A stretch of DNA of 64,000 bases from DTKD01 sp050948905 (GCA_050948905.1 JBMNES010000001.1:2480001-2544000); one strand, 5' to 3'; positions 41,782-51,190 are shown, numbered from the stretch's first letter. Made by a program: numbers and translations. The notes: generated by a model from the sequence alone, not told the origin.

Positions 41782-43071
41782 ATGAATCAAACTACGACAC
41801 ATATTACGGATTCTGGGGATAACGGCCTGCTGATAGTGGTCGACACTCGTGATCAGCGTGAATCCGACGCCAACACCGAGGAGTTGAGGCTGCTGGCGGA
41901 GACGGCTAATGTCGCGATTGTCGACGAGATGCACGTGCGCAGGCTGTATCCCGATGCTCGATTCTACATCGGTTCCGGCAACGCAGAAGATGCGCTGGTG
42001 CGGGTGCAGGAGAGCGGTGCAAACGTGGCCATAGTCGGTGCGGACCTGTCTCCTGCTCAGCAGCGCAATCTCGAGACAGCAATCAGTGTGCGCATTGTCG
42101 ACCGCACTCAGCTTATTCTGGACATTTTCGCTCAGCGTGCTAGAACGAGTGAGGGCAAGCTGCAGGTCGAACTAGCCCAACTGCAATATCTGCTGCCGAG
42201 ATTATCCGGCAAAGGTATAGCGATGTCGCGAGTGGGTGGTGGTGCTGGCGGCGGAGTAGCTACCAGAGGCCCTGGCGAGACCAAACTTGAGACCGATAGG
42301 CGCCGGGTTCGTGACCGCATTGCGCTTCTTAAAGACGAGCTTGAAAAAGTAGTGAAGCACAGGGCGGTGCAAAACAAGACACGCAGGCAGCTTCACATTC
42401 CCGGCGCGGCTCTGGTAGGATATACCAGCGCGGGCAAATCGACGCTTCTGAATTTGCTGTCTGGTGCGGATGTTGAAGCGGATGCGAGATTATTTGCTAC
42501 GCTGGACCCAACTACGCGGCGGGTAGAGCTTGCTGATGGGGCCTCGGTTCTTGTGTCCGACACAGTAGGATTTATCCGTAATCTGCCTCACCATCTGGTG
42601 GCGGCGTTCAGAGCGACTCTGGAAGAGGTAATCGATTCGGATTTTTTAATACACGTCGTCGATGCTGGTCACCATTTTGCTGACGAGCAGCGGGCGGCGG
42701 TGGCGAGTGTCCTGAGTGACCTTGGTGTTCAGGACAAGCATATGATCACGGTATTCAACAAAAGCGACGTCATTAAGGATCAATATGAGCTTCGCAGGCT
42801 GGTCGCCGAGACACCGGATTCGTGTTATATGTCTGCGCGTACCGGCGAAGGTCGGCAGTATCTGGAAACGTTGATTCACAGAGCCATATCTCGATTGATG
42901 CAGCGGGTGGATGTGGTTTTGCCGTATAATCGAGGGGATCTTGTTGCGTTGTGTCACGAGCACGGCCGCATCATCAGTACTGAATATTTAACGGAAGGCG
43001 TACATTTGCAGGCAGAAGTGCCTCCGGACATCGCCGCACGGTTTGAACCTTATATCGCCTCGACAATGTGA
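41782..43071 (+). CDS. hflX: GTPase HflX
   Basis: Ribosome-associated GTPase that splits stalled ribosomes in stress. The 429 residues carry the HflX N-terminal domain with FYIGSGNAEDA and DLSPAQQRNLE, the glycine-rich GGGAGGGVATRGPGETKLE linker, then the G domain: G1 VGYTSAGKSTLLN, G2 LFATLDPTTRRVEL, G3 DTVGFIRNLPHHLVAAF, G4 NKSD. The miaA-hfq-(dapF-dapL)-hflX order recalls the enterobacterial hfq locus with two lysine genes inserted. Confidence 0.95.
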   Translation: MNQTTTHITDSGDNGLLIVVDTRDQRESDANTEELRLLAETANVAIVDEMHVRRLYPDARFYIGSGNAEDALVRVQESGANVAIVGADLSPAQQRNLETAISVRIVDRTQLILDIFAQRARTSEGKLQVELAQLQYLLPRLSGKGIAMSRVGGGAGGGVATRGPGETKLETDRRRVRDRIALLKDELEKVVKHRAVQNKTRRQLHIPGAALVGYTSAGKSTLLNLLSGADVEADARLFATLDPTTRRVELADGASVLVSDTVGFIRNLPHHLVAAFRATLEEVIDSDFLIHVVDAGHHFADEQRAAVASVLSDLGVQDKHMITVFNKSDVIKDQYELRRLVAETPDSCYMSARTGEGRQYLETLIHRAISRLMQRVDVVLPYNRGDLVALCHEHGRIISTEYLTEGVHLQAEVPPDIAARFEPYIASTM

Positions 43072-43113
43072 TCTATTTATATACTGGAGAGATGCTCTAC
43101 TTGGAGGGTGAGT

Positions 43114-44037
43114 TTGTCAAACAACAATAATCTTTTGTGCATTGATAATATCATTGATCTCGTCGGCAATACGCCGATGCTACGGCTCTGCGAGCTATCC
43201 GGCGGATGTGTGTTTGGCAAGGCGGAGTTTTTGAACCCGGCCGGCAGCGTTAAGGACAGGGTCGCGAAGTATATTGTTGAACAGGCCGAACAATCCGGCA
43301 AGCTCAAACCCGGCACCACGATTGTAGAGGCGACCAGCGGCAATACCGGCATAGCGGTAGCATTTGTGGCGAGATTGAAGGGCTATGGATGTGTGATATG
43401 CATGCCATCTGATATGAGCGAGGAACGCAAGAGGCTGATCAGGGCGCTGGGTGCGAAACTCATAGAAACCCCTGCTGAGGAGAGCATCACGGGCGCGGTA
43501 AACAGAGCCGAGGAAATTCATAAACAAATTGATGGCTCCTTCCTGTTCGGCCAATTCAGAAACCCGCTCAACCCAGAGGTGCACTATCTCACGACGGCTG
43601 CGGAGATATGGCAGCAGATGGATGGCAATATCGACGCGTTTGTAGCAGGGGTAGGCAGCGGCGGCACCTTGACCGGTGTAGCACGATTATTAAAGGAAAA
43701 AAAGCCGGACACGCTGATTGTTGCGGTTGAACCGAAAAACTCCGCAGCGCTGCTCGGCCATGAACCGGGTTTCCACGTGATTCAGGGCATAGGGGACGGG
43801 TTCATCCCACCCGTTCTTGACGTGGACTTGATTGACGAAATAATCACTGTATCTGACGACGATGCAATAGATATGACCAGGAAAATCGCCAGCGTACAGG
43901 GCGCGTTAGTGGGAACCTCGTCGGGGGCAAACGTCTGGTCTGCTATGCAGCTTGCGAAGCGGCTAGGCGCAAACAGTCGAGTAGTGACGGTGCTGCCGGA
44001 CAGAGCGGAGAGATATTTCAGCACGAGTTTGCTCTAG
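43114..44037 (+). CDS. cysK: Cysteine synthase (O-acetylserine sulfhydrylase family)
   Basis: PLP enzyme making cysteine from O-acetylserine and sulfide. The 307 residues have LVGNTPMLRL, the PLP-Lys motif NPAGSVKDRVAKY, EATSGNTGIAVAFVA, and GVGSGGTLTGVARLL for the phosphate. The start is probably TTG 43114, 6 nt after ggagg; a GTG at 43108 overlaps that site. The Asn/Pro of PAGSVKDR and the length fit CysK, but related cystathionine beta-synthase-like enzymes cannot be excluded. Confidence 0.9.
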   Translation: MSNNNNLLCIDNIIDLVGNTPMLRLCELSGGCVFGKAEFLNPAGSVKDRVAKYIVEQAEQSGKLKPGTTIVEATSGNTGIAVAFVARLKGYGCVICMPSDMSEERKRLIRALGAKLIETPAEESITGAVNRAEEIHKQIDGSFLFGQFRNPLNPEVHYLTTAAEIWQQMDGNIDAFVAGVGSGGTLTGVARLLKEKKPDTLIVAVEPKNSAALLGHEPGFHVIQGIGDGFIPPVLDVDLIDEIITVSDDDAIDMTRKIASVQGALVGTSSGANVWSAMQLAKRLGANSRVVTVLPDRAERYFSTSLL

Positions 44038-44049
44038 GGGAGTTGGTCA

Positions 44050-44125
44050 TGGTAGGTCGGACGGGACTCGAACCCGTGACCAATGCCTTAAAAGGGCACT
44101 GCTCTACCAACTGAGCTACCGACCC
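44050..44125 (-). tRNA. tRNA-Lys(UUU)
   Basis: Acceptor GGGTCGG/CCGACCT (terminal G-U), discriminator A, encoded CCA. Anticodon loop CTTTTAA gives UUU. It is convergent with cysK. Confidence 0.95.
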
Positions 44126-44136
44126 ACGACCAAAAG

Positions 44137-44166
44137 ATTATAACATTCTCACACGCATCCGGTCAA
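44137..44166 (-). promoter_or_regulatory. Promoter of tRNA-Lys
   Basis: On the minus strand: TTGACC (44166-44161), 18-nt spacer, TATAAT (44142-44137), 11 nt before the tRNA. Confidence 0.82.
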
Positions 44167-44245
44167 CTTGACAGGCGTAATTTCGCGTGATAATCTGAGA
44201 AACATTTTGGATTGGCGCGGATTCTACCCGGCGCGAAGGTGGATT

Positions 44246-45472
44246 ATGTATAAATGCGGCTGGTATGTGGTGCTTTTGATGACTCTCGCCTGTCCGGCGA
44301 TGCCTCAATCGCTGGCCGCTGATGAGTATCTCCGCATTGGCCTTGTTCGGTACTTCAAAGGTATTAAACAGGCGACGGTGCTCGCGACGTCCGACTTTAC
44401 CATTACACGAGCCGGCACATCCGATGTAGTCGGCACCTGCACTAATCTCGAACCTGCGGCTTTCGATTTCAACTCAGGCCAAGTGCTGGTAAAACTAATC
44501 AACGGCCAAAAAATCTCGGTAGACGGACCCGTTACAGTAAGCCCAAAGGACAAAGGCGGCTTTATCACCGTCGATGCACCGGGCAGATCGAGCAAGTTAT
44601 ATCGCGGCTCCTTGGAGATCTCCGCCAAGAATGGGGCTTTGCAACTAGTCAGTATTATCACACTTGAGGATTATCTAATCGGCGTGCTGGCCGGCGAGAT
44701 GCCCGCGTTTTTTCATGCTGAGGCTCTAAAGGCGCAGGCGATCGCCGCCAGGACATATACTATTCGCGGGCGGAACAGGCATGCGGCTGATGGTTATGAT
44801 CTGTGTGACAACGTTCACTGCCATGTATATGATGGCGCACAACGCGAAACCCCGGCTTATATCCGTGCGGTCGCTGCCACTGCCGGTCAGATACTGACCT
44901 ACAAAGGCCAGGTGGCTTCTATAATGTATGCGTCTGATTGTGGTGGCGTCACGGAGTGTTATAGCCAGGACCCCAAATCTGCGGTACCGTATCTTATAAG
45001 CGTGAAGGAGCCCGAAGGTCTCGTTCATAGAACTTGGGAGAAGACGTTCACCCTTGATGAGATATCCAAAAAACTGATGGCAGCAGGGGTTAAAGAAGCT
45101 GAGGGTTTGCGAAGCATTTCCATATATAAAACAACCTCTTCAGGGCGGGCTTTATTATTAACAGTGTGCGGAGCTAAGGGGCAAAACACTGTTGGAGGCA
45201 ACTCATTCCGATGGGCAATCGGCGGCAGCGTGATTCCCAGCACCTTGTTTACCATAGAATCGTGCTCAGGCGGTAAGGTCACATTAAAAGGCAAAGGCTT
45301 CGGGCACGGAATAGGTATGTGTCAGGTGGGGGCAGGTGAACTTGCAAAGCCACCGTTCAACTATACCTGCGCACAGATTTTAGCGCACTACTTTCCTGGC
45401 ACCACTCTCACAACCAGATCGTGCCTGAGTCAGGCGAAGGTCGCTCCCCCACCCGATTCGGAATCTCAATGA
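44246..45472 (+). CDS. SpoIID/LytB-domain exported protein
   Basis: A 408-residue exported protein with signal peptide CGWYVVLLMTLACPAMPQSLA. The SpoIID core contains LEDYLIGVLAGEMPAFFHAEALKAQAIAARTY, here in pieces, with the catalytic Glu of the GEMP motif, then YDLCDNVHCHVYDG, YASDCGGVTE and GKGFGHGIGMCQVGA. SpoIID enzymes are lytic transglycosylases acting on peptidoglycan stripped of stem peptides. In non-sporulating bacteria the domain is thought to remodel cell-wall glycan. ATG 44246 follows aaggtgg. Confidence 0.88.
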   Translation: MYKCGWYVVLLMTLACPAMPQSLAADEYLRIGLVRYFKGIKQATVLATSDFTITRAGTSDVVGTCTNLEPAAFDFNSGQVLVKLINGQKISVDGPVTVSPKDKGGFITVDAPGRSSKLYRGSLEISAKNGALQLVSIITLEDYLIGVLAGEMPAFFHAEALKAQAIAARTYTIRGRNRHAADGYDLCDNVHCHVYDGAQRETPAYIRAVAATAGQILTYKGQVASIMYASDCGGVTECYSQDPKSAVPYLISVKEPEGLVHRTWEKTFTLDEISKKLMAAGVKEAEGLRSISIYKTTSSGRALLLTVCGAKGQNTVGGNSFRWAIGGSVIPSTLFTIESCSGGKVTLKGKGFGHGIGMCQVGAGELAKPPFNYTCAQILAHYFPGTTLTTRSCLSQAKVAPPPDSESQ

Positions 45473-45544
45473 CGTTGACCATCCCCCTTACGCCGTGTTA
45501 CGATATGAACGCGCCCGCAGGCCAACACATATCAGGAGCTTTCC

Positions 45545-46765
45545 GTGACAGTAGAAGAACAATTTGAAATTATAAAGCGCGGCACTTTGGATATCGTCCC
45601 AGAGGAAGCGCTTATTGAAAAGTTAAAGAAATCGCAAAAGACAGGCAAACCGCTGCGAATTAAGCTCGGCATAGACCCGACTGCCTCTGATATTCATATT
45701 GGATTCGCCGTGGTACTGCGCAAAATGCGTCAATTTCAAGACCTCGGCCACCAGGTTGTTTTAATTGTGGGAGATTTCACCGCGTCGATTGGTGACCCAT
45801 CCGGCAAGTCCGAGACTCGACCTATGCTTTCGGCGGAACAGATCAAGGCCAACGCCGAGACTTTCGCCACTCAGTTTTGGCTGATACTCGATAAATCTAA
45901 GACAACACTCACGTTCAACGGCGACTGGCTCGGCAAGATGAGTTTTGGGGACGTTGTTCGAGAGACTTCTCGAGTTACCGTGGCACGCATCCTTGAGCGC
46001 GACGACTTCCAGAACAGGCTGGCTGAAGGCCGTCCGGTGGGGTTGCACGAGCTTTTATATCCAATCGCGCAGGCGCTCGATTCGGTGCAAGTGGAAGCAG
46101 ACGTGGAAGTCGGAGGCAGCGACCAGAGATTTAACATCCTGATGGGCCGTGATTTGCAGGAAGCCAACGGAATGGAGGCTCAGGTTGGGTTGTTTTTGCC
46201 GATTCTGCCGGGTCTTGATGGCGTGCAGAAGATGAGCAAATCGCTGGGCAATTACGTCGCTGTGACAGATGAACCGGCAGATATGTTCGGCAAGATTATG
46301 TCCATTCCAGATAATGTTATGGAGGATTATTACACTCTTTGCACCGATGTTGCGTTAGACGAAATTGATTCGATTATCAAGGGCATCGAGTCCGGAAGTG
46401 TGCACCCGATGGACGCCAAAAAGCGCCTGGCGAGAGAAATAGTGACGATTTATCACTCAGCCGAAGCTGCGGCTGAAGCTCAGGCTGAGTTTGAGAGGGT
46501 GTTCAGTTCTCGCGAGGTTCCACAGGATATGCCTGTAATCGAGTTAACGGCGAACGATTTGGAGGACGGCTCCATAAGGCTGGTAAAATTGATCACGCTT
46601 GGGCAGATGGCGTCATCCAGCAGCGAGGCTCGGCGGTTGATCCAGTCCGGCGCGGTATCTATTGACGGAGAGAAGCTCACGGACGTTATGGGGTCCATAA
46701 AACCTGTTGACGGCCAGGTGTTGCGAGTCGGCAAGCTCAAATTTGGGCGGATAAGCCTGGTTTGA
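45545..46765 (+). CDS. tyrS: Tyrosyl-tRNA synthetase
   Basis: Class Ic synthetase of 406 residues. HIGH-like motif DPTASDIHIGFAVVLRKM, tyrosine-site region VEVGGSDQRFNILMGRDLQ and KMSKSLGNYV are all present; an S4-type RNA-binding domain forms the C-terminus (ASSSSEARRLIQSGAVSIDGEK). GTG 45545 follows aggagct. I saw no T-box in the 70 nt upstream. It ends 82 nt before the initiator tRNA gene, which has its own promoter. Confidence 0.95.
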   Translation: MTVEEQFEIIKRGTLDIVPEEALIEKLKKSQKTGKPLRIKLGIDPTASDIHIGFAVVLRKMRQFQDLGHQVVLIVGDFTASIGDPSGKSETRPMLSAEQIKANAETFATQFWLILDKSKTTLTFNGDWLGKMSFGDVVRETSRVTVARILERDDFQNRLAEGRPVGLHELLYPIAQALDSVQVEADVEVGGSDQRFNILMGRDLQEANGMEAQVGLFLPILPGLDGVQKMSKSLGNYVAVTDEPADMFGKIMSIPDNVMEDYYTLCTDVALDEIDSIIKGIESGSVHPMDAKKRLAREIVTIYHSAEAAAEAQAEFERVFSSREVPQDMPVIELTANDLEDGSIRLVKLITLGQMASSSSEARRLIQSGAVSIDGEKLTDVMGSIKPVDGQVLRVGKLKFGRISLV

Positions 46766-46806
46766 GGGACTAAATTAGAGATTTTGCATTTAATGCGCCC
46801 GGATGC

Positions 46807-46835
46807 TTTACAGACCAGGCGCGGAGTGGTATACT
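46807..46835 (+). promoter_or_regulatory. Promoter of initiator tRNA
   Basis: TTTACA (46807-46812), 17-nt spacer, TATACT (46830-46835), 12 nt before the first tRNA base. Confidence 0.85.
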
Positions 46836-46847
46836 ATGTAACGTCGA

Positions 46848-46919
<72 letters not shown>

Positions 46920-46924
<5 letters not shown>

Positions 46925-46931
46925 TTTTTCC
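46920..46931 (+). repeat. Left copy of 12-bp direct repeat (putative att site)
   Basis: TCCCATTTTTCC spans the final acceptor base, discriminator and CCA of the tRNA plus seven following bases. An identical copy lies at 49962-49973. The pair brackets the two-gene module. Confidence 0.7.
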
Positions 46932-46980
46932 AGCACTTCGATTTATGACCGCCAGACGGTTGTAATATTAAATTCTTTAG

Positions 46981-47030
46981 CCCAGCAGTTCTAGAGTTGC
47001 ACTCGCAATTCCGGGAGTGCTGGGTTTTGT
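46981..47030 (+). terminator. Hairpin with T-run inside the island
   Basis: CCCAGCA (46981-46987) and TGCTGGG (47018-47024) form a stem followed by ttttg. It could end tRNA read-through before the island genes. The loop is long. Confidence 0.5.
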
Positions 47031-47101
47031 GCTCATGGTAAACTAACGCGTTTGAGGGGATAAAATAATAGTTCAGTAATTCAGTTCTTGGGAGGTTTGC
47101 G

Positions 47102-47284
47102 GTGAGTTTGGAAGAGCCAAAGGCGGTATCGCCAAAAACGGAATTCCTTGACGGGTTGCGCGAGCAGATAAGTGATCCTATTCATAAGAGATTGCTCAAT
47201 GCATACGCAGGGCCAGACCCTGTTGCTTCTATGGAAGGCGAACTGGCAAGCGTCCTGTTGGAGGTCATGCGCGATGAGAATTAG
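47102..47284 (+). CDS. 60-residue small partner of the island ATPase
   Basis: The GTG start at 47102 has a strong ribosome binding site (gggaggtttgcg). The product is acidic and probably helical (FLDGLREQISDPIHKRLLNAY, EGELASVLLEVMRDEN), without membrane helix, signal or Cys. It overlaps the ATPase start codon by 11 nt, so the two are made together in a fixed ratio. Small proteins before SMC-like ATPases occur in several defence operons as middle components or regulators, but I cannot assign this one to a family. Confidence 0.7.
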   Translation: MSLEEPKAVSPKTEFLDGLREQISDPIHKRLLNAYAGPDPVASMEGELASVLLEVMRDEN

Positions 47285-49754
47285 GAGCATAACCGTCCAA
47301 GGCTTCCGTGGCTTCAATGATGAACGCACAATAGACCTTCACGACCGACTCACGCTCGTGTATGCCCCGAATAGCTACGGAAAGACAAGCATTTCGGAGG
47401 CTCTAGAGTGGTTGCTGTACGGCACCACCTCCAAGTTTGTCAATGCCGACTACAAGGGTGAGTATAAAGGCTCATTCCGCAATCCTCATTTCCCAGACAC
47501 CCAGAATCCGACCGTTAGAGTAGTTCTCGCGAACTCTGACCAGGAGTATGAGATGCGTGGAGAGCTAGTTGGAGCAGAGGACATCAGGAGGTCGCTCAAC
47601 GGTTCCGACGTAGCTACGTGGGACTTCTTAGGCCCAATGACATCAGTAGGAAGACCGTTCATCCTCCAGCACTCATTGAAGGATTTGCTCCACGTCGAAC
47701 CAGCCCAACGGTTTGAGCGATTCGCCTCAATACTCGGTCTTCAGCATATTGACGAAGTTCAAAGGAACATCGTCGCCCTGTGCACCCGATATGATTCCGC
47801 AATCCCCACTGAGGTCAAAGAACTCGTCCAGAAGGTTCACGCTCTCCAAGAACGGGTAGAGAAGACGCCTGAGCTTCTTGCTGTGGCGAGGTGTTTCAAG
47901 GGCAAGAAGGGATGCTCCGAACTCCGTAGCGCGATTGAAGCGGCATGTAAGTGTAAGCTTCCCGAAGACACTCCGTGTGATGCTTATCTGCCAGCACTCA
48001 TAGGTGTCAGGGAAGAGACAGTCTCCAAGCTCTTCAGTGGTTCGGTCAAGCTAGTTGGCTTTACAGAAATCGAGCTTGGTGCAAACAAGAGCGATGAGGA
48101 CTACTGCTTGTCCTGCATCGGTGAGGCATTCATCAAGGACTATCTCGCTGTCGCCAAGCTAGCAACTGTAGGGCACATACTGAAACGCGCCCAATTCATG
48201 GGTTTGGGAGTGGACGCACTGACTATTCAGCCTGACGTATGCCCGTTCTGCGGCCAGGAGCTAACTGAGGCTCTAGTCGCCAGCCTCCAGGCACAGCATA
48301 AGACGGTTGCTGAAGAGGCCAAGGCTAATGAAGGTCTGAATGATACGAAGAGGCGGCTGGAGCAGAACCTTAACTCGCTTCGTCTGAAGGCTGAGTCTTG
48401 CTACAATCGGCACATTCAGCTAGTGTCCTCCATTCTGGCAACGGAAACAGCAACGGAGAAGCTGGAGAAGCTACTTCTGCCCAAGCACAAGGATGTGCTT
48501 ACGGCCATCCAGAACGCGGTCGCTGACCTCAAAGCACAGAAGACAGCACTGGACACTGCTGCCAAACAGGTGAAGGAGTCGATAGTTGCCGTCAAGCAGA
48601 CGCTTGAGCAGACGAAACCGTCTATAGATACTGCTCAGAAGCTTGCCGAAGACGTAATCGAGTTTGTTGCCAAGGCCAGAGGATTGGCCTCTACCGTGGC
48701 GAAACACGCACCTCCGATTGCCAGCGCGAATCACGTTCTGCAGCAGCAGTTGGATGCACTGGCTGGAACCGCCGATATCAGCGCACTAATCGACTTGCTT
48801 GATGGCTGGAAAGATGTCGAGAGGGCTGTTCGTATTGACAGCATACTTGATAGCCTGAAAGACCTGCGCAAGACAACTGACCTGCATGTCTCGACCACGA
48901 TGCTAAATGCAGTCTCTGGCGAATTCTCCAAGGACGTGATGGATTGGTACAAGCAAATCCGCACTGAAGGCGACCCAGACGTTCATTTCCAAGGTTTTGA
49001 CATGGAACGCACGGTCAAAGGAGAACTCAAAGCAAGGAAAGTCCATATCAAAGCGTCCTCCTACGGCAAGGACTTGATTAGCGCGGTGTCATCACTGAGC
49101 GAATCGAAGCTTAATGCACTCGGATTATGCCTGAGCATCGCTACCAACCTGAAGGCGAACACTCCGTTTGGCTTCTTACTCATCGATGACCCGATTCAGT
49201 CTTGGGACGCCGACCACGAAACTAGGTTCATTGATGTAATACGAAAGCTGGTAGAGAGTGGCAAGCAAGTGGTTCTCTTGTCCCACAACAAGGCATGGAT
49301 AAAGCAGGTCAGGCTGGAGTGCCGTTCACTGAACGGATGGTACTACGAGATAACTGGATACTCGAAGGAAGGGCCTAACATCAACCAGGTCAGTTGGGAT
49401 GAGTGGAGCAACCGCCTCAGCACCGTCGATGCGATTCTGAAGGACAATACCGCTGACGACCGCAAGTTGCAGCAAGCCGAAGAGGAAATCCGCATCGCTG
49501 TGGGCGACATAACATCTCAGTTGTACAAGAAGAGGACTGGAGTTGTGAAGAACCCCAACAAGCTAAATTCAAAGGCCGTCAGAAAAATGCTTATTGAGTG
49601 CAATGTAAAACCCGAACTCGTGGACAAGATAGTTAGTACATTTGGTACCACGGACGATTCCCACCACGACCCGAATGAGTATAGCCCAAACAGAGAGCGC
49701 ATTCGCTGCTATCATAACTGGGCGCATGATCTTGCGCAGTGCCTGAAGAACTAG
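47274..49754 (+). CDS. Rad50/RecF-like ABC ATPase with zinc-hook and C-terminal extension
   Basis: An 826-residue SMC-type ATPase. N-terminus MRIRSITVQGFRGF is the RecF/Rad50 start; Walker A is APNSYGKTS (31-39). Coiled-coil arms flank a CPFC zinc-hook motif at 323-326. The C-terminal lobe has the signature LSESKLNALGL, Walker B LLIDDPIQSWD (from about 635) and the H-loop LLSHNK. About 150 residues follow, ending DSHHDPNEY...HNWAHDL, unlike DNA-repair Rad50 and reminiscent of effector or dimerisation modules of RloC-type and other defence ATPases. I choose ATG 47274 because the alignable N-terminus starts there. Effector activity is unknown. Confidence 0.85.
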   Translation: MRIRSITVQGFRGFNDERTIDLHDRLTLVYAPNSYGKTSISEALEWLLYGTTSKFVNADYKGEYKGSFRNPHFPDTQNPTVRVVLANSDQEYEMRGELVGAEDIRRSLNGSDVATWDFLGPMTSVGRPFILQHSLKDLLHVEPAQRFERFASILGLQHIDEVQRNIVALCTRYDSAIPTEVKELVQKVHALQERVEKTPELLAVARCFKGKKGCSELRSAIEAACKCKLPEDTPCDAYLPALIGVREETVSKLFSGSVKLVGFTEIELGANKSDEDYCLSCIGEAFIKDYLAVAKLATVGHILKRAQFMGLGVDALTIQPDVCPFCGQELTEALVASLQAQHKTVAEEAKANEGLNDTKRRLEQNLNSLRLKAESCYNRHIQLVSSILATETATEKLEKLLLPKHKDVLTAIQNAVADLKAQKTALDTAAKQVKESIVAVKQTLEQTKPSIDTAQKLAEDVIEFVAKARGLASTVAKHAPPIASANHVLQQQLDALAGTADISALIDLLDGWKDVERAVRIDSILDSLKDLRKTTDLHVSTTMLNAVSGEFSKDVMDWYKQIRTEGDPDVHFQGFDMERTVKGELKARKVHIKASSYGKDLISAVSSLSESKLNALGLCLSIATNLKANTPFGFLLIDDPIQSWDADHETRFIDVIRKLVESGKQVVLLSHNKAWIKQVRLECRSLNGWYYEITGYSKEGPNINQVSWDEWSNRLSTVDAILKDNTADDRKLQQAEEEIRIAVGDITSQLYKKRTGVVKNPNKLNSKAVRKMLIECNVKPELVDKIVSTFGTTDDSHHDPNEYSPNRERIRCYHNWAHDLAQCLKN

Positions 49755-49917
49755 GCATATAACGAACGTGGTGGCAATGTGCAAAAAAGGTAACTAGTAA
49801 TTCTCTATAACCCTTGAAGATATAAAGACGAGTGGCGCTAGCATGTACAACTGCCGAAGACTGGACAAATGAATTCACTTGATTCTACTCAGACTTGGCT
49901 CACCTAACCACCACATC

Positions 49918-49940
49918 AACTATCTTCGGCGGGGATAGTT
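49918..49940. repeat. Hairpin near right island end
   Basis: AACTATC (49918-49924) and GATAGTT (49934-49940) form a 7-bp stem with a 9-nt loop, 21 nt before the right direct repeat. The rest of 49755-49961 has no gene that I can support. Confidence 0.4.
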
Positions 49941-49961
49941 CGCAAAAAGCTCTTCTACAGT

Positions 49962-49973
49962 TCCCATTTTTCC
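49962..49973 (+). repeat. Right copy of 12-bp direct repeat (putative att site)
   Basis: TCCCATTTTTCC, identical to 46920-46931 at the end of tRNA-fMet. It is followed 5 nt later by a strong terminator that probably belonged to the tRNA before insertion. Confidence 0.7.
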
Positions 49974-49978
49974 TATAA

Positions 49979-50020
49979 ACTCAGCGCAGCCTAAAACCGT
50001 GGCTTGCTGAGTTTTGCTTT
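49979..50020. terminator. Terminator beyond the island, probably the original tRNA terminator
   Basis: ACTCAGC (49979-49985) pairs with GCTGAGT (50006-50012), with an inner AGCC/GGCT stem, followed by ttttgctttt on the plus strand and tttat on the minus. It also ends the convergent gene at 50027. Confidence 0.75.
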
Positions 50021-50026
50021 TCCGGG

Positions 50027-51028
50027 CTACCAGCCTCTTCTCATAACATCCGCAAGCTCACGTTGGGCGTTGGAGAGGTCGCGTTGGGCCGAATCGACTC
50101 TTCTTCTGTCTGATTCCACCCAAGTGGCGCCGCTGCTGCTGGAGAGGTCTCTGTTTAGCGTTGCGTTTGCTTCGGCTAGTTTTTTCTGAGCGTTTGCGAC
50201 TTTATCCTGTGCGCGGGCGATCGCTTCGTTTCTCCTGCGATCCTTCTCCGCCTGCTCCTGTTGTCTGCGGCGATCCGCTTCCATTTGTCTGTTATATTCA
50301 TCCTGCTTCCGCTGATTTTCTCGGGCTTGCTCTACCTGTTTGCGGCCATTTTGCTCAAGTTGGCGATTTAACTCTTCCTGTTTGCGCTGATTCTCCCTGG
50401 CTTGCGCTTCTTGAGCGCGTTGGTACTGGCGCATTTGCTCTTCCTGTTGTCGCTGCAATCTATCCAGCTCGCGTTGGTTTGCCTGCAACTGCTCCTGTTG
50501 CCGCCGATATAAATCTTCTTGTTGACGCTGCATCTGCTCCATTTTACGCTGTTGTTCTTCAAACTCTCGGCTGCTCGCATTAGGCGTGACTGAAGCAGGG
50601 CGGCCGGCAGGCGCAGGGGGCTGAACAGGCGCAGACGATGCATCGGATGGGCGAACAGATGGCGCTGCTGCCTGAGGTTGAACCTGGGCCGGCGGAGGAG
50701 GAGTCTGTTGGACAGATTCTGTGGATTCGCCAGGCCGATTTGATGCTATCTGTTGCAGATGATCGACGTTAAGACTGCTGCTATAAGCTCTTAGTCGGGG
50801 AGTCATCGGGGTCTGGCGCTGAACGTTGTTGCCAATTGAGCCAGTTATCAACGCAAAAACAGCAATTGCAGCAAATACTGCGGCAATGATAGCTAAGGGC
50901 AGCAGCTTTCGTGAGGATGCTTTTGAACGAGACGAGAGACTCTGCGGCACGCCCAACTCGCTATAGCATTTCGCACATACGGCTCTATCTTCGGGATTCT
51001 CACATCCGCATTTTCTGCACGTAACCAT
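50027..51028 (-). CDS. Zinc-ribbon membrane protein with Gln/Arg-rich coiled coil
   Basis: A 333-residue protein. The N-terminus is a small zinc ribbon (CRKCGCENPEDRAVCAKC), then a basic stretch, one membrane helix (about 43-65, LPLAIIAAVFAAIAVFALITG), a Pro/Ser/Gln linker, and a roughly 170-residue charged coiled coil rich in Gln, Arg and Glu (repeated RQQEEQ and ENQRKQEE units). The predicted topology puts the ribbon inside and the coil outside. The ATG at 51028 follows aggaggtcggtt. No family is recognised beyond the ribbon; a structural or scaffolding role is a guess. Confidence 0.75.
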   Translation of the reverse strand: MVTCRKCGCENPEDRAVCAKCYSELGVPQSLSSRSKASSRKLLPLAIIAAVFAAIAVFALITGSIGNNVQRQTPMTPRLRAYSSSLNVDHLQQIASNRPGESTESVQQTPPPPAQVQPQAAAPSVRPSDASSAPVQPPAPAGRPASVTPNASSREFEEQQRKMEQMQRQQEDLYRRQQEQLQANQRELDRLQRQQEEQMRQYQRAQEAQARENQRKQEELNRQLEQNGRKQVEQARENQRKQDEYNRQMEADRRRQQEQAEKDRRRNEAIARAQDKVANAQKKLAEANATLNRDLSSSSGATWVESDRRRVDSAQRDLSNAQRELADVMRRGW

Positions 51029-51190
51029 AACCGACCTCCTATACCCGATTCACAACCAGGAAAGCAGCCGAAACTCCGGCCGGCAGCAATTCAACATTCT
51101 CTCTCTATCAACCGTGTTATAACTTAATATTACCCATCAGTCAAGCATATGTTCGGTTAGTGCGGATTATATATTGAGTAGGTCGGCGGG

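Noticed and set aside
45473..45544. T-box riboswitch before tyrS
   Set aside because: The gap is too short and lacks the conserved T-box sequence and terminator.
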